64,000 nucleotides of DNA from Hyphomicrobiales bacterium (GTDB lineage Bacteria; Pseudomonadota; Alphaproteobacteria; Rhizobiales; Beijerinckiaceae): assembly GCA_027484655.1 (NCBI GenBank), contig JAIXSM010000076.1, positions 62,001 through 126,000 of the forward strand. The letters are read 5' to 3'. How positions within the stretch are numbered: the stretch's first letter is position 1; each line of letters begins with the position of its first letter. This document shows, piece by piece, positions 36,922-47,966 of the stretch. Position numbers and translations under genes: made by a program. The notes under the pieces were generated by a model, which saw nothing but the letters and a program-made list of their open reading frames with translations, was not told where the DNA came from and did no database searches.

Positions 36922-38715
36922 ATGGTCACCCCCCAGGCTCCGGACATGAACGTTGATGACGATCGCCCCCCGGTTCGCCGCCGGACTTTTCGCGAGAAGG
37001 TTGTTGGTTGCGTGCGCGACATGTTCGGCACCAGCCTCGATCGCAGCGGCGGCCGCATTCGCCTCGTCGCGATTCTTTTCCTGGGGGTCTACTGCGTCAT
37101 CGGCGGGCGCCTGCTGTACCTTGGGTTCGCGCCTGAGCCGCAGAACCTTCGCCGCGTCGCTGCGGAGGCCAGTTCTCGCGCTCGCCCCGCAATCGTCGAC
37201 CGGAACGGCGAGATCCTCGCTACGGACGTCAAGATCGACTCGGTGTTCGCGGAGCCGCGCAACATCGTTGACAAGGACGAGGCGGTGGAGCTGCTGACCG
37301 CGGTTCTGCCGGACCTCGACGCCAAGGAGCTGCGTGAGAAGCTGGGCTCCCGCCGCGGCTTTGTGTGGGTCAAGCGCGGGGTGACGCCCAAGGAGCGCGC
37401 GGAGGTCTTTCGCCTCGGTCTGCCCGGCGTCGGTTTTTTGCCCGAGCACAAGCGCGTCTATCCCAACGGCCCAGTCGCCGCCCACGTGATCGGCTTCACC
37501 AACATCGACAACATCGGAATCGCTGGCATCGAGAAATACATCGACGGGCTGGGCTTCGCCGACCTGAGCAGCGCTGGATTCAAGGTCAGGGCCGACCAGA
37601 TGGCGCCGATCCGGCTCTCCATCGATCTCAAGGCGACCCACGCGGTGCGCGACGAGCTGATGAAGGGGATCGAGCGGTACAAGGCGAAGGCCGCCGCCGC
37701 CGCCATTATGGACGTCAACACGGGCGAGATCATCGCGCTCGCTTCCTTGCCCGACTACGATCCCAACAACCCTGTGGACGCGCTCGAGCCCACCCGCATC
37801 AACCACATGACAGTGGGCGTCCACGAGATGGGCTCCACGTTCAAGGCCTTGACCCTGGCCATGGCGCTGGATGCGCGCAAGGTCAACATGAACACCCGCA
37901 TCGACGCCCGCGCAGCGCTTCGCTACGGGCGCCACACAATCAACGACTTCAAAGGTCAACACCGCGCTCTGACGCTCTCGGAGGTGTTCACCTATTCCTC
38001 CAACATCGCCACGGCCCGGGCCGCGCTGATGGTGGGCGTCGAGGGGCATCAGGCCTTCCTGCGCAAGATGGGGCAGCTCGACCGTATGCGGACTGAAATG
38101 CCAGAGAGCGCCGCGCCGATGCTGCCGCCCCGGTGGGGCGAACTGAACACGATTACTATCGCGTTCGGCCACGGCCTCGCTGTGGCGCCGCTCCAGTCCA
38201 TGATGGCGGTCGGCGCGCTTGTGAACGGCGGCAAGCTCGTCCATCCCACGTTCCGCGTCCGCTCCATGGAGGAGGCGCAGGCGAACGCGCCACAGGTGAT
38301 CCGCGCGGAGACCAGCGAGCAGATGCGCTACCTCATGCGCCTTAACGCCGAGGTGGGGTCGGCGAGGAATATCAACATTCCCGGATACTTCGCCGGCGGC
38401 AAGACTGGCACCGCGAACAAGGTCGTGAACGGGCGCTACGCCAACGACCGCGTCTTCACCACGTTCACCGCAATCGCGCCCTCAGACAAGCCCAAGTACC
38501 TGTTCCTGACAGTGTACGACGAGCCGCAGGGCGTTCCGGAAACGCAGGGGCAGCGCACATCCGCGTGGAACGCCGGCGCCACCACAGGCCGGATCATCGA
38601 GCGGGTGACGCCGATCCTCGGCCTCCCGCCGCGTCCGACCCAGCCCACCAACAGCTTCCCCACGGTGGCGCGCGCCGGCGTCGGGCTGCCGAGTTCCGGA
38701 GGAAACTGGCGGTGA
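36922..38715 (+). CDS. ftsI: Septal peptidoglycan transpeptidase FtsI (PBP3)
   Basis: A 597-residue class B penicillin-binding protein. A membrane anchor lies near 45-68, then a pedestal domain (RPAIVDRNGEILAT) and the transpeptidase domain with the active-site Ser305-x2-Lys308 (GSTFK), the SSN motif near 363 and KTGT at 494-497. It cross-links septal wall with FtsW as glycan polymerase. It starts one base after ftsL, and its stop overlaps the murE GTG start by 3 bp. Confidence 0.96.
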   Translation: MVTPQAPDMNVDDDRPPVRRRTFREKVVGCVRDMFGTSLDRSGGRIRLVAILFLGVYCVIGGRLLYLGFAPEPQNLRRVAAEASSRARPAIVDRNGEILATDVKIDSVFAEPRNIVDKDEAVELLTAVLPDLDAKELREKLGSRRGFVWVKRGVTPKERAEVFRLGLPGVGFLPEHKRVYPNGPVAAHVIGFTNIDNIGIAGIEKYIDGLGFADLSSAGFKVRADQMAPIRLSIDLKATHAVRDELMKGIERYKAKAAAAAIMDVNTGEIIALASLPDYDPNNPVDALEPTRINHMTVGVHEMGSTFKALTLAMALDARKVNMNTRIDARAALRYGRHTINDFKGQHRALTLSEVFTYSSNIATARAALMVGVEGHQAFLRKMGQLDRMRTEMPESAAPMLPPRWGELNTITIAFGHGLAVAPLQSMMAVGALVNGGKLVHPTFRVRSMEEAQANAPQVIRAETSEQMRYLMRLNAEVGSARNINIPGYFAGGKTGTANKVVNGRYANDRVFTTFTAIAPSDKPKYLFLTVYDEPQGVPETQGQRTSAWNAGATTGRIIERVTPILGLPPRPTQPTNSFPTVARAGVGLPSSGGNWR

Positions 38716-40157
38716 TCACCCTCGCCGACCTCCTCACCGAAGTCGATCTGCCGCCCGAAGCGGCGGGCCGTCATGTGTCGGGCCTCACCGAGGACAGCCG
38801 CAAGGTCCGGCAGGGGTTCGTGTTTTTCGCACTGGCGGGGGCCCGGGCGGATGGCCTCGCATATGCGCCAGCCGCGCTCGCATCGGGCGCTGTAGCCATC
38901 GTTTGCGAGCAGGCGCCGGCCGGGGCGGACCGTGGCCTTTTCATCGAAGTTCCCGACGCACGCCTCGCGCTGGCGCGGGCAGCCGCGCGCTTCCATCCGC
39001 GCCAGCCCGCGACCATCGTCGCCGTGACGGGCACCAGCGGCAAGACTTCGGTGGCCTCGTTCGTGCGGCAGATCTGGTCCCACGCGGGCCTGAAGGCTGC
39101 GGCGCTTGGCACCACGGGGCTCATCACCGATGCGGGGACAGATGAGGGCGCCCTGACCACGCCCGATCCGATCTCGCTGCATGAAACGCTGCATCGCCTC
39201 GCGGACGAGGGGTTCACGCATCTTGCCATGGAGGCCTCTTCCCACGGGCTGGACCAGCGTCGCCTTGACGGGGTGCGGCTCGCGGCCGGAGGCTTCACGA
39301 ACCTGTCTCGCGACCATCTCGACTACCACCCGGACATGGAGTCCTACCTCGCAGCCAAGCTGCGGCTGTTCGATGCGCTGCTGGCGCCCGGGCAGGGGGC
39401 CGTTGTCGATGCCGATGGCCCCTACAGCGCGCGTGTTGTTGCGGCCTGTCAGGCGCGCGGCTTGCGCGTGCTGACGACGGGCGCCGCGGGCGACACGCTT
39501 CGGCTCATGGAGGCCCACGCCGGTCCCGCCTCGACGCGCCTGCGCGTGGCCCACGCCGGGGGCGAGCGCGACCTGGAGCTGCCGCTCGCCGGCGCGTTCA
39601 TGGCCGCCAACGCGCTCGTGGCGGCAGGGCTGTGCATCGCCACGGGCATGGACGCGGACGACGCGCTGGACGCGCTGCCTTTCCTCAAGGGCGCGCCGGG
39701 CCGTCTCGAGAAGGTTGGCGAGCGCCACGGCGCGCCGGTGTTCATCGACTACGCCCACAAACCGGATGCGCTGGAAAAGGTGCTTGCTGCGCTGCGACCT
39801 CTCGCGCATGGGCGCCTGATCGTCGTCTTTGGATGTGGCGGGGATCGGGATCGCGGCAAGCGCCCCATCATGGGCGAGATCGCCGCGCGGATGGCCGATG
39901 TGGCGATCGTCACTGACGATAATCCGCGTTCGGAAGACCCGGTTGCGATCCGCGCGGAAATCTTGCGCGCCGCGCCGGGCGCCCTTGAGATCGGCGACCG
40001 CGGCGCGGCCATTGCTTACGCTGTCGGCATTCTGCAGGCCGGCGACGTGCTGGTGATAGCGGGCAAGGGACACGAGACCGGACAAAAGATCGGAGAGCAG
40101 GTTTTGCCGTTCTCCGATCATGACGCCGCACGGGCGGCGCTGGCGGGGACGCAATGA
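38712..40157 (+). CDS. murE: UDP-MurNAc-tripeptide ligase (meso-DAP adding)
   Basis: A 481-residue Mur ligase adding the third amino acid to UDP-MurNAc-dipeptide. The P-loop is GTSGKTS; the DNPRSEDP motif marks meso-diaminopimelate specificity, as expected in Gram-negatives. The start is GTG 38712, with GGAGG nine bases upstream; it overlaps the ftsI stop, and the murE stop overlaps murF by 4 bp. Confidence 0.96.
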   Translation: MITLADLLTEVDLPPEAAGRHVSGLTEDSRKVRQGFVFFALAGARADGLAYAPAALASGAVAIVCEQAPAGADRGLFIEVPDARLALARAAARFHPRQPATIVAVTGTSGKTSVASFVRQIWSHAGLKAAALGTTGLITDAGTDEGALTTPDPISLHETLHRLADEGFTHLAMEASSHGLDQRRLDGVRLAAGGFTNLSRDHLDYHPDMESYLAAKLRLFDALLAPGQGAVVDADGPYSARVVAACQARGLRVLTTGAAGDTLRLMEAHAGPASTRLRVAHAGGERDLELPLAGAFMAANALVAAGLCIATGMDADDALDALPFLKGAPGRLEKVGERHGAPVFIDYAHKPDALEKVLAALRPLAHGRLIVVFGCGGDRDRGKRPIMGEIAARMADVAIVTDDNPRSEDPVAIRAEILRAAPGALEIGDRGAAIAYAVGILQAGDVLVIAGKGHETGQKIGEQVLPFSDHDAARAALAGTQ

Positions 40158-41584
40158 GCGGAGCTTTTATCTGGACCGGGCTGAACCTCGTCACGCCTTT
40201 GGGAGCGCGGGTGCGGGGGCGACCTCCCATGGGCGTGAGCGGCGTGTCCATCGATACCCGCACCCTCGCGGAGGGTGACCTGTTCGTCGCTATCCGCGGC
40301 GAGAAAAACGACGGGCACGACTACATTCAGCAGGCTTTCGAGAAAGGCGCCGCCGCCTGCGTGATCGAGGAAGAGCGGGCGGGCGCGATTTCCGCGCCGG
40401 GTCCGCTTTACATCGTGCGCGATGCGCAGGCTGCGCTGGAGGGTCTTGGCCGCGCCGGCCGCCAGCGGGCGCAGGGCTGGATGGTCGCGGTCACCGGGTC
40501 TGTCGGAAAGACTTCGACGAAGGAGGCGCTGCGCCTCACGCTGTCGCGCTTTGGCGCCACTCACGCGGCGGTCGCCTCCTACAATACCCACTGGGGCGTG
40601 CCGCTCACCCTGTCGCGAATGCCCGCGGACTCAACCTTCGGGGTGTTCGAGATCGGCATGAATCACGCCGGCGAGATCCGGCCGCTCGCGGCCATGGTGC
40701 GCCCGCATGTGGCGATCATCACCGCCATTGCGCCGGTCCATATGGAGAATCTGGGCTCGCTGGCGGCCATCGCTGATGAAAAGGCCGAGATCTACTCGGG
40801 GCTGGCGCCTGAGGGCGTCGCCATCATGAACGCTGACGCGCCGTTCATGGAGCGGCTTGCCTCCGCCGCGCATCGCAGCGCGGCGCGGCGCGTGTATTCG
40901 TTCGGCGAGTCGGCGGATGCGGACATGCAGCTTGTCTCTTTCGAGCAGGATGCGAAGGGCTCCAGCGTCGCGGCGAGTTTTGAGGGCCGCTTTCTGCGTT
41001 ATCGCCTGCGCGCGCCGGGCAAGCACCTTGCGATGAACTCTCTGGCGGTGTTGCTGGCCGCCCACGCCACCGGTTGCGATCTTGAAGAGGCGGCTGAAGC
41101 GCTGGGCCAGTTCACCGCGCCGTCCGGGCGCGGGGAGCGCAGCGAACTGGGCTTGCCCGGTGGCCGATTCCTCCTGATCGACGAGGCCTACAACGCCAAC
41201 CCCGCCTCCATGCGCGCCGCGCTCGCTGTGCTCGCGGAAGCCCCGGTTGCCGTTGGCGCTCGCCGGATCGCCGTGCTCGGCGACATGCTGGAGCTTGGGC
41301 CGGACGCCGCGAAACTTCACGCCGACTTGGCCGCGGCGGTGATCGCGGCCCGCGTCGATCTGGTCTACGCCGCCGGGCCGCTGATGAAGTCGCTGTTCGA
41401 GGCGCTGCCGGCGGATAAAAAGGGTCGGTGGGCGCCAGCCGCCGCTGATATAGAGAGCGCGCTTCCGGGCGAGATCCGCGCCGGCGACGCCGTGATGGTC
41501 AAGGGATCGAACGGCAGTCGCATGTGGTCCGTGGTCGCCGCCATACGCAAACATGCCGCCACGCAAACGGCGGACGAGGTGTAG
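40154..41584 (+). CDS. murF: UDP-MurNAc-tripeptide-D-Ala-D-Ala ligase
   Basis: A 476-residue Mur ligase that adds the D-Ala-D-Ala dipeptide. It has [10 protein letters not shown] as ATP-binding loop, [10 protein letters not shown], and [11 protein letters not shown] of the MurF class. Its start overlaps the murE stop; mraY begins 2 bases after its stop. Together with murE and murC it makes three of the four Mur ligases; murD is missing from this cluster. Confidence 0.96.
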   Translation: MSGAFIWTGLNLVTPLGARVRGRPPMGVSGVSIDTRTLAEGDLFVAIRGEKNDGHDYIQQAFEKGAAACVIEEERAGAISAPGPLYIVRDAQAALEGLGRAGRQRAQGWMVAVTGSVGKTSTKEALRLTLSRFGATHAAVASYNTHWGVPLTLSRMPADSTFGVFEIGMNHAGEIRPLAAMVRPHVAIITAIAPVHMENLGSLAAIADEKAEIYSGLAPEGVAIMNADAPFMERLASAAHRSAARRVYSFGESADADMQLVSFEQDAKGSSVAASFEGRFLRYRLRAPGKHLAMNSLAVLLAAHATGCDLEEAAEALGQFTAPSGRGERSELGLPGGRFLLIDEAYNANPASMRAALAVLAEAPVAVGARRIAVLGDMLELGPDAAKLHADLAAAVIAARVDLVYAAGPLMKSLFEALPADKKGRWAPAAADIESALPGEIRAGDAVMVKGSNGSRMWSVVAAIRKHAATQTADEV

Positions 41585-41586
41585 AC

Positions 41587-42669
41587 ATGCTTACTTTCCT
41601 GGCCGACTACACGAACGTGCTCGGCCCCCTCAATGTGTTTCGCTACATCACGTTCCGCGCGGGCGGCGCCACCGTCACCGCGTTGGTGATCGTCTTTCTG
41701 TTCGGGCCCACCATCATCAACGCCCTGCGCCTGCGCCAGGGCAAGGGCCAGCCGATCCGTGAAGATGGTCCCGAGAGTCATCTCCTCACCAAGAAGGGCA
41801 CGCCCACCATGGGCGGCCTCATGATCCTGTTCGGCACAGTCACGTCCGTGCTGCTATGGGCTAACCCCAAGAGCCCGTTCGTCTGGATCGTGCTGTTTGT
41901 TACGCTCGGGTTTGGCGCCATCGGCTTTTACGACGATTACCTGAAGGTGAAGAAGCAGACCCACGATGGTTTCTCGGGCCGCGCGCGCCTGCTGATCGAG
42001 GCGGCGATCGCAGCGTCCGCCTGCGCGGCCATGATGTATTTCGGCCCCTCCAACATCACCGGCCTCGCGCTGCCGCTCGTCAACGGCTTCGTGATGGATC
42101 TCGGGCTCTTCTTCCTTGTATTTGGCGCGGTCGTGATTGTAGGCGCCGGAAACGCCGTCAACCTGACGGATGGCCTCGACGGCCTCGCAATCGTCCCCGT
42201 GATGATTGCAGCCGGCACCTTCGGCGTGATCGCGTGGGTTGTCGGCAACGCAATCTTCTCCACCCATCTGGGCGTCAATTTCGTGCCGGGCACGGGCGAA
42301 CTCGCCGTCGTCTGCGGCGCGATCATTGGCGCAGGTCTGGGGTTCCTCTGGTTCAATGCGCCGCCTGCATCCATCTTCATGGGCGACACCGGCTCGCTGG
42401 CGCTGGGCGGACTCCTTGGCTCCATTGCGGTCGCCGTGAAGCACGAAATCGTGCTTGGCATCGTGGGTGGCCTCTTCGTGCTTGAGGCGATGTCCGTCAT
42501 CCTTCAGGTCGGCTACTACAAAATGACTGGCCGACGCATCTTTCTGATGGCTCCCTTCCATCATCATCTGGAAAAGATGGGCTGGAAAGAGCCGCAGATC
42601 GTCATCCGCATGTGGATCCTGTCATTCGTGCTCGCGCTGATCGGTCTCGCGACCCTCAAGGTGCGGTAA
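41587..42669 (+). CDS. mraY: Phospho-MurNAc-pentapeptide transferase
   Basis: A 360-residue membrane enzyme with about 10 hydrophobic segments that forms lipid I. Characteristic blocks are [28 protein letters not shown] (Asp residues for Mg and catalysis), and [12 protein letters not shown]. The start is ATG 41587 just behind the murF stop. Its stop is 10 bases from the ftsW start, where murD would usually stand. Confidence 0.97.
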   Translation: MLTFLADYTNVLGPLNVFRYITFRAGGATVTALVIVFLFGPTIINALRLRQGKGQPIREDGPESHLLTKKGTPTMGGLMILFGTVTSVLLWANPKSPFVWIVLFVTLGFGAIGFYDDYLKVKKQTHDGFSGRARLLIEAAIAASACAAMMYFGPSNITGLALPLVNGFVMDLGLFFLVFGAVVIVGAGNAVNLTDGLDGLAIVPVMIAAGTFGVIAWVVGNAIFSTHLGVNFVPGTGELAVVCGAIIGAGLGFLWFNAPPASIFMGDTGSLALGGLLGSIAVAVKHEIVLGIVGGLFVLEAMSVILQVGYYKMTGRRIFLMAPFHHHLEKMGWKEPQIVIRMWILSFVLALIGLATLKVR

Positions 42670-42679
42670 GGAAGAAGCG

Positions 42680-43816
42680 ATGCTGTCACGCGCCGAACGA
42701 TCCTACTTCTCCGACTGGTGGTGGACGGTCGATCGTTGGCTCCTTGCGGGGCTTTGCGCGCTGATGGTGATGGGCGTCGTGCTCACGATGGCGGCGTCCC
42801 CGCCGGTGGCGGAGCGACTGGGCCTGCCCACGTTCCACTTCGTCAACAGGCAGCTGATGTATCTGGCGCCTGCCATCATCGTGATGACCGTGGTGTCGAT
42901 GTTCGACCCCCGCGGCGTGCGGCGTATGGCGCTGCTGCTTTATGTGGGCGGCATGGTCGCTGTGCTGGCGGCTGTCCAGTTCGGCGTCGAGATCAAGGGC
43001 GCCCGTCGGTGGATTTTTGGCATTCAGCCCTCGGAGTTCGTGAAGCCCGGCTTCGTTATTCTTGCCGCCTGGGCGTTCTCGGAGGGCGCCCGTCGGCGCG
43101 ACGTGCCGGGCACGACCCTCGCGGTGCTGCTGCTGCCGGCGACAATCATTCCGTTCATGTTGCAGCCGGACTTCGGACAGACCGTTCTGGTGAGCGCCGT
43201 CTGGGGCTCCCTGTTCTTCATGGCGGGGCTGCATTGGCTGTGGGTCGTCGGGATCGGCGGCTTCGGGTTGAGCGGCGTCGTCGCGGCCTACCAGTTTCTG
43301 CCCCACGTTCGCGTGCGCATCGACAAGTTCCTCAATGCTGGCGACGGCCCTGCGACCAACCCGGGCAACTCCTTCCAGAGCGATGTGGCCGTGGACAGCT
43401 TCATCCAGGGCGGTCTGTTCGGAAAAGGCCCCGGCGAGGGAACCCTGAAACGCATTCTGCCCGACTCCCACACCGACTTCATTTTTGCGGTGACTGGTGA
43501 GGAGTTCGGCGTGGTTGCGGCGCTGTTTCTGATGGGCGTGTTCGGATTCATCGTGCTGCGCGGATTTGCGCTCGCCATCCGTAACGAGGATCCTTTCTGC
43601 CGTTTCGCCGCCGCCGGGCTCATCATGCTCTTCGGGGTGCAGAGCGCCATCAACATGGCGGTGAACCTGCATCTTCTGCCTGCGAAAGGCATGACGCTGC
43701 CATTCGTTTCATACGGCGGCTCATCGCTCATTTCGCTTGCGTTCGGCATGGGCTTCCTGATCGCGGTTACGCGGCGGCGGCCCCGATCAGCCATCGTGGA
43801 TCGGGCGCCGAAATGA
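42680..43816 (+). CDS. ftsW: Septal peptidoglycan glycosyltransferase FtsW (SEDS)
   Basis: A 378-residue SEDS-family protein with about 10 membrane segments. It polymerises septal glycan with FtsI. Motifs include GARRWI, QPSEFVKP, QPDFGQT, and LPAKGMTLPFVSYGGSSLI. GGAAG precedes ATG 42680. Its stop overlaps the murG start by 4 bp. Confidence 0.96.
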   Translation: MLSRAERSYFSDWWWTVDRWLLAGLCALMVMGVVLTMAASPPVAERLGLPTFHFVNRQLMYLAPAIIVMTVVSMFDPRGVRRMALLLYVGGMVAVLAAVQFGVEIKGARRWIFGIQPSEFVKPGFVILAAWAFSEGARRRDVPGTTLAVLLLPATIIPFMLQPDFGQTVLVSAVWGSLFFMAGLHWLWVVGIGGFGLSGVVAAYQFLPHVRVRIDKFLNAGDGPATNPGNSFQSDVAVDSFIQGGLFGKGPGEGTLKRILPDSHTDFIFAVTGEEFGVVAALFLMGVFGFIVLRGFALAIRNEDPFCRFAAAGLIMLFGVQSAINMAVNLHLLPAKGMTLPFVSYGGSSLISLAFGMGFLIAVTRRRPRSAIVDRAPK

Positions 43817-44913
43817 GCGACCGCGATTGCATCCTGCTCGCCGCCGGCGGCACCGGCGGTCATCTGTTTCCCGCGCAGGCTCTGGCGGAAGAGTTGGCGC
43901 GGCGCGGCGTTCCGGTGGAGTTGGCCACCGATCAGCGCGCGCTGCGTTACGGAGGTTCGTTCCCCGCACGCGCCATTCATGCGATCTCCGCGGCCTCGCC
44001 GACGGGCGGATCGGTGACGGCGAAGGCTGCCGCCGTGGCGAAACTCGCGCTCGGCGTCTGGCAGGCGCGGGGCTTGATCGCGTGTCTGAAACCCGCCTGC
44101 GTGGTCGGCTTCGGCGGCTATCCCAGCGCGCCGCCGCTCGTGGCGGCGAGCCTCATGGGCGCGCCCTCGATCCTGCATGAGCAGAACGCGGTTCTTGGCC
44201 GCGCGAACCGTTTTCTGGCGGGGCGCGTGCACGCCATCGCGACCGGCTTCACGCGGCTGGACGGCGTGTCGGACGCCATCGCCGCGAAGGTGGTTCATAC
44301 CGGAAACCCCGTGCGCCCGGCTGTGATCGCGGCTGCGGCGCAAGCCTTTCCTGAATTCTCGACCGGTCCGCTGCGCCTGCTCGTCACCGGCGGATCGCAA
44401 GGCGCCCGCGTGATGGCGGACGTCGTTCCTGCTGCCCTTGAGGCCCTGTCGCCAGAGCATCGCGCCCGTGTTGTCATCGTGCAGCAGGCGCGCGGAGAAG
44501 ACGAAACCCGCGTGCGCGAGGCGTATGCGCGCCTTGGCGTGGCTGCGGAGGTGGCGCCGTTCTTCGCCGACTTGCCGCAACGCATCGCCGAAGCGCATCT
44601 GGTCATCGGCCGCGCAGGCGCATCGACGGTTTGCGAGCTGGCGGTGATCGGGCGCCCGTCGATCCTCATTCCCTATCCGTTCGCGCTCGATCACGATCAG
44701 GCCGCCAACGCCGCCGAACTTGCTGCGACCGGCGCCGCAACCGTCATCAAACAGTCCGAGTTCACTGCGCAGCGGCTCGCAAGCGAGATCGTGGCCGCGT
44801 TCGCCGATCCCGAGGGGTTGACGCGGCGCGCGGCTGCGGCCAAGAGCGCGGGAGCGCCCGACGCAGCCTCACGTCTGGGCGATCTTGTGATGCGCACGGC
44901 CCAGCTCGCCTAG
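43813..44913 (+). CDS. murG: UDP-GlcNAc:lipid I GlcNAc transferase
   Basis: A 366-residue GT28 glycosyltransferase that turns lipid I into lipid II at the inner face of the membrane. It shows [12 protein letters not shown] near the N-terminus, [18 protein letters not shown] and [11 protein letters not shown] with the UDP-GlcNAc pocket. Start overlaps ftsW. murC follows after 10 bases. Confidence 0.96.
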   Translation: MSDRDCILLAAGGTGGHLFPAQALAEELARRGVPVELATDQRALRYGGSFPARAIHAISAASPTGGSVTAKAAAVAKLALGVWQARGLIACLKPACVVGFGGYPSAPPLVAASLMGAPSILHEQNAVLGRANRFLAGRVHAIATGFTRLDGVSDAIAAKVVHTGNPVRPAVIAAAAQAFPEFSTGPLRLLVTGGSQGARVMADVVPAALEALSPEHRARVVIVQQARGEDETRVREAYARLGVAAEVAPFFADLPQRIAEAHLVIGRAGASTVCELAVIGRPSILIPYPFALDHDQAANAAELAATGAATVIKQSEFTAQRLASEIVAAFADPEGLTRRAAAAKSAGAPDAASRLGDLVMRTAQLA

Positions 44914-44923
44914 GAGTTCATTC

Positions 44924-46330
44924 ATGAAGCTGCCCCGCGAACTCGGGCCCATTCATTTCATTGGCATCGGCGGAATCGGTATGTCCGGCATCGCCGAGGT
45001 GCTCCTCAACCAAGGTTACAGCGTTCAGGGCTCCGACGCCTCCGAGAACGCCAACGTGCTGCGCCTGCGCGAGCGCGGGGCCAACGTGTTCATCGGCCAT
45101 GCGTCCGAGAACGTGGGCTCCGCGGAGGTGGTGGTGGTGTCCACCGCCATCCGCCGCGACAACCCGGAACTGGTGGCCGCGCGTGAAAAGCGCTTACCCG
45201 TGGTGCGCCGCGCGGAAATGCTCGCCGAGCTGATGCGCCTGAAGCGCTCCATCGCGGTGGCCGGAACGCATGGCAAAACGACCACAACGTCCATCGTCGC
45301 AGCGTTGCTCGACGCCGGCGGTTTCGATCCCACTGTCATCAACGGCGGCATCATCAACGCCTACGGCACCAATGCGCGGCTTGGCGCCGGCGAGTGGATG
45401 GTGGTTGAAGCGGACGAGAGCGACGGCACGTTCCTCAAACTGCCGGCTGACATCGCGCTCGTCACCAACATCGATCCCGAGCATCTCGATCACTTCAAGA
45501 CATTCGACGCCATCAAGGATGCATTCCGCGCGCTTGTTGAGAACCTGCCGTTCTATGGCTTCGCGGTGATGTGTCTCGATCATCCCACCGTGCAGGAACT
45601 TGTCGGCCGCATCGAGGATCGACGCGTCATCACCTATGGCGAGAACCCGCAGGCGGACGTGCGCCTGCTCGATGTGGATCTCTCCGGCGGGGAGTCGCGT
45701 TTCAACGTGCTGGTGCGCGACCGCGCGACCGCGCAGGCGACCTATATCGAGGGCCTGCGCCTGCCCATGCCAGGGCACCACAATGCGCTCAACGCCACGG
45801 CGGCCGTGGCCGTAGCCCATGAGTTGGGCGTCTCCGTTGAGGATATCCGCAAGGCGCTTGCGAGCTTCGGCGGCGTGAAGCGTCGTTTCACCCGCACCGG
45901 AGAATGGAACGGCGCGCTGATTTTTGACGACTACGGACATCATCCGGTTGAGATCGCCGCCGTGCTGCGCGCTGCACGCGCATCCACGAAGCAGAAAGTG
46001 ATCGCGGTGGTGCAGCCGCATCGTTTCAGCCGCCTGCAAGCGCTGTTCAACGATTTCGCCACCTGCTTCAACGATGCGGACGCGGTGATCGTTTCCGATG
46101 TTTACGCCGCCGGCGAAAAGCCCATCGAGGGCGTGGATCGCGACAGCTTGGTCGCAGCCATCAAGGCGCACGGCCACCGCAACGCCATGGCGCTTGAAAG
46201 CCCGCAAAAGCTCGCAGCGACCGTGGCTAGTCTCGCCGGTCCCGGCGATTACGTCGTGTGCCTGGGCGCTGGCAACATCACGCAATGGGCCGCGGCGCTG
46301 CCCGGCGAGCTGGCGGGACTGAAACCGTGA
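44924..46330 (+). CDS. murC: UDP-MurNAc-L-alanine ligase
   Basis: A 468-residue Mur ligase that adds the first amino acid to UDP-MurNAc. Motifs: [17 protein letters not shown] at the start, [11 protein letters not shown] for [12 protein letters not shown], and [15 protein letters not shown] precedes ATG 44924. Its stop overlaps the GTG start of murB. Confidence 0.97.
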   Translation: MKLPRELGPIHFIGIGGIGMSGIAEVLLNQGYSVQGSDASENANVLRLRERGANVFIGHASENVGSAEVVVVSTAIRRDNPELVAAREKRLPVVRRAEMLAELMRLKRSIAVAGTHGKTTTTSIVAALLDAGGFDPTVINGGIINAYGTNARLGAGEWMVVEADESDGTFLKLPADIALVTNIDPEHLDHFKTFDAIKDAFRALVENLPFYGFAVMCLDHPTVQELVGRIEDRRVITYGENPQADVRLLDVDLSGGESRFNVLVRDRATAQATYIEGLRLPMPGHHNALNATAAVAVAHELGVSVEDIRKALASFGGVKRRFTRTGEWNGALIFDDYGHHPVEIAAVLRAARASTKQKVIAVVQPHRFSRLQALFNDFATCFNDADAVIVSDVYAAGEKPIEGVDRDSLVAAIKAHGHRNAMALESPQKLAATVASLAGPGDYVVCLGAGNITQWAAALPGELAGLKP

Positions 46331-47247
46331 GTTTCGAAGACATTTCGGGCCATATCGCCTCGCTTGCGCCGCAGCTGCGCGGGCGATTGCAGGCCAATGC
46401 GCCGCTGGCGCCTTACACGTGGTTTCGCGTTGGCGGGCCGGCGCAACTGCTATTCACCCCGGCGGATGAAGCGGATCTCGCGTTTTTCTTCGCGCGCCTG
46501 CCGGACGACGTGCCCGTCACAGTGATTGGGCTTGGCTCCAACATGATCGTGCGCGACGGCGGCGTGCCCGGCGTCGTCGTGCGGCTGGCGGGCCGCGCGT
46601 TCGGCGAGGTGGAGGTGCTGGAAGGCCATAGGCTGCGAGTCGGCGCCGCCGTGCCCGACATGAAGGCGGCGCGCGCGGCGGCGGAAGCGGGCATCGACGG
46701 TCTCGCGTTCTACCGCGGCATTCCCGGCTCCATCGGCGGAGCCCTGCGCATGAACGCCGGGGCGCATGGCGGCGAGACCACTGATGTGCTGATCGAGGCG
46801 CGCGGCGTTGATCGCAAGGGAAACCTGCGCACGTTCAGCCACGCGGACATGGGCTTTGCGTATCGCCACAGCGCCGCGCCGGACGATGTCGTGTTCACGA
46901 GCGCGCTGTTTCAGGGCAGGGCGGGCGAGCCGGAAGACATTCTGGCCGAGATGGAGCGCATCACCGCGGCGCGTGAAGCCACGCAGCCGATCCGCGAGAA
47001 GACCGGCGGCTCCACCTTCAAGAACCCCAAGCCTGACAGCGCCTGGAAGCTCATCGACGCCGCCGGCTGCCGCGGCTTGCGGCTGGGCGGCGCGCAGGTG
47101 AGCGAGATGCACTGCAACTTCCTCATCAACCGGGGCGACGCCACAGCGGCGGACATTGAGGCGCTGGGCGAAGAGGTGCGTCGGCGGGTGAAGGCGACGA
47201 GCGGCGTCGATCTGCACTGGGAGATCAAGCGCATCGGCGTTCCGTGA
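46327..47247 (+). CDS. murB: UDP-N-acetylenolpyruvoylglucosamine reductase
   Basis: A 306-residue FAD enzyme finishing UDP-MurNAc. Blocks are [28 protein letters not shown] (FAD site), [22 protein letters not shown] and GGSTFKNP, where Ser is the proton donor. The start is GTG 46327 overlapping murC. In related genomes ddl follows at once; here about 1.9 kb of toxin-antitoxin and cupin genes intervenes. Confidence 0.96.
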   Translation: MSFEDISGHIASLAPQLRGRLQANAPLAPYTWFRVGGPAQLLFTPADEADLAFFFARLPDDVPVTVIGLGSNMIVRDGGVPGVVVRLAGRAFGEVEVLEGHRLRVGAAVPDMKAARAAAEAGIDGLAFYRGIPGSIGGALRMNAGAHGGETTDVLIEARGVDRKGNLRTFSHADMGFAYRHSAAPDDVVFTSALFQGRAGEPEDILAEMERITAAREATQPIREKTGGSTFKNPKPDSAWKLIDAAGCRGLRLGGAQVSEMHCNFLINRGDATAADIEALGEEVRRRVKATSGVDLHWEIKRIGVP

Positions 47248-47268
47248 GTGGGGACTGTCCGCGTAGGG

Positions 47269-47300
47269 GTAAATGCTATATATGAATGATATGCATTTAC
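47269..47300. promoter_or_regulatory. Inverted repeat upstream of vapB, probable autoregulatory operator
   Basis: GTAAATGC and GCATTTAC are perfect 8-bp arms around a 16-base AT-rich centre, just before the antitoxin gene whose ATG is at 47316. VapB antitoxins usually bind such repeats to control their own operon. The centre (TATATATGAATGATAT) also offers a -10-like TATATG. Confidence 0.65.
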
Positions 47301-47315
47301 GCCGTGGAGGCGCCC

Positions 47316-47561
47316 ATGGACACCGCCAAGCTCTTTTGGACCGGCCGCTCGCAAGCGGTCCGGCTTCCCAAGGCTTTTCGCATCGATGCCGATGAGGTTC
47401 GCATTCGTCGCCATGGGGCGGCTGTGATTCTGGAGCCTGTCCCGCAAGACTGGACATGGCTGGAGGGGATCGCGGGCCGCTTTTCAGATGATTTTCTGGC
47501 GTCCGGGCGTGAGCAGCCAGCGCCCCAGCAGCGGCCGGCTCTCGACCACGTTTTCGACTGA
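47316..47561 (+). CDS. VapB-type antitoxin (AbrB fold)
   Basis: An 81-residue antitoxin. The opening KLFWTGRSQAVRLPKAFRID is the swapped-hairpin DNA-binding region of VapB proteins, and the C-terminal part (EGIAGRFSDDFLASGRE) would wrap the toxin. GTGGAGG precedes ATG 47316. The stop overlaps the toxin start by one base (TGATG). It lies 68 bases after murB, inside the dcw cluster. Confidence 0.85.
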   Translation: MDTAKLFWTGRSQAVRLPKAFRIDADEVRIRRHGAAVILEPVPQDWTWLEGIAGRFSDDFLASGREQPAPQQRPALDHVFD

Positions 47562-47956
47562 TGCAGTTCCTCCTCGACACAAACGCCATGATTGGTTTGT
47601 TGAAGGGGACGCCCGGCCGCCTGCTGGAGGTCTTGCGCGGCCACGCTCCTGCGGACGTCGGCATATCTTCACTCGTCGTGCACGAATTGTATTACGGCGC
47701 TTACAAAAGCGTTCGGCGTGAGCAAAACCTTCTGCTGCTCGAAAGCCTGCGATTTGAGGTTCTTTCGTTCGACAGGGAGGACGCAATCGCTGCCGGGGAG
47801 GTTCGCGCTGCTCTGGCCCTCGCGGGAACCCCCATCGGTCCCTACGACGTCCTCATCGCAGGTCAGGCGTTATGCCGGCAGTTAACGCTAGTGACCTCGA
47901 ACCTTGGCGAGTTCCGTCGCGTTGCGGGACTTTCGGTCGAAGATTGGTCTCAGTAG
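47561..47956 (+). CDS. VapC-type PIN-domain ribonuclease toxin
   Basis: A 131-residue PIN nuclease toxin. The acidic site residues are Asp6 in LLDTNAM, Glu42 in VHELYYG and an Asp in GPYDVLIAGQ, with TSNLGEFRRV in place of the usual T-N-N-x-D/E-F. VapC toxins cut tRNA or rRNA and stop translation. The gene is coupled to the antitoxin in front and followed after 10 bases by a cupin gene. All active-site residues are present, so it should be functional. Confidence 0.88.
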   Translation: MQFLLDTNAMIGLLKGTPGRLLEVLRGHAPADVGISSLVVHELYYGAYKSVRREQNLLLLESLRFEVLSFDREDAIAAGEVRAALALAGTPIGPYDVLIAGQALCRQLTLVTSNLGEFRRVAGLSVEDWSQ

Positions 47957-47966
47957 GGAGCACGCC

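Noticed and set aside
42680-43816. A hidden or frameshifted murD overlapping ftsW
   Set aside because: The other frames here lack a Mur ligase ATP loop or any MurD motif, and the ftsW frame is intact from its ribosome site to its stop.
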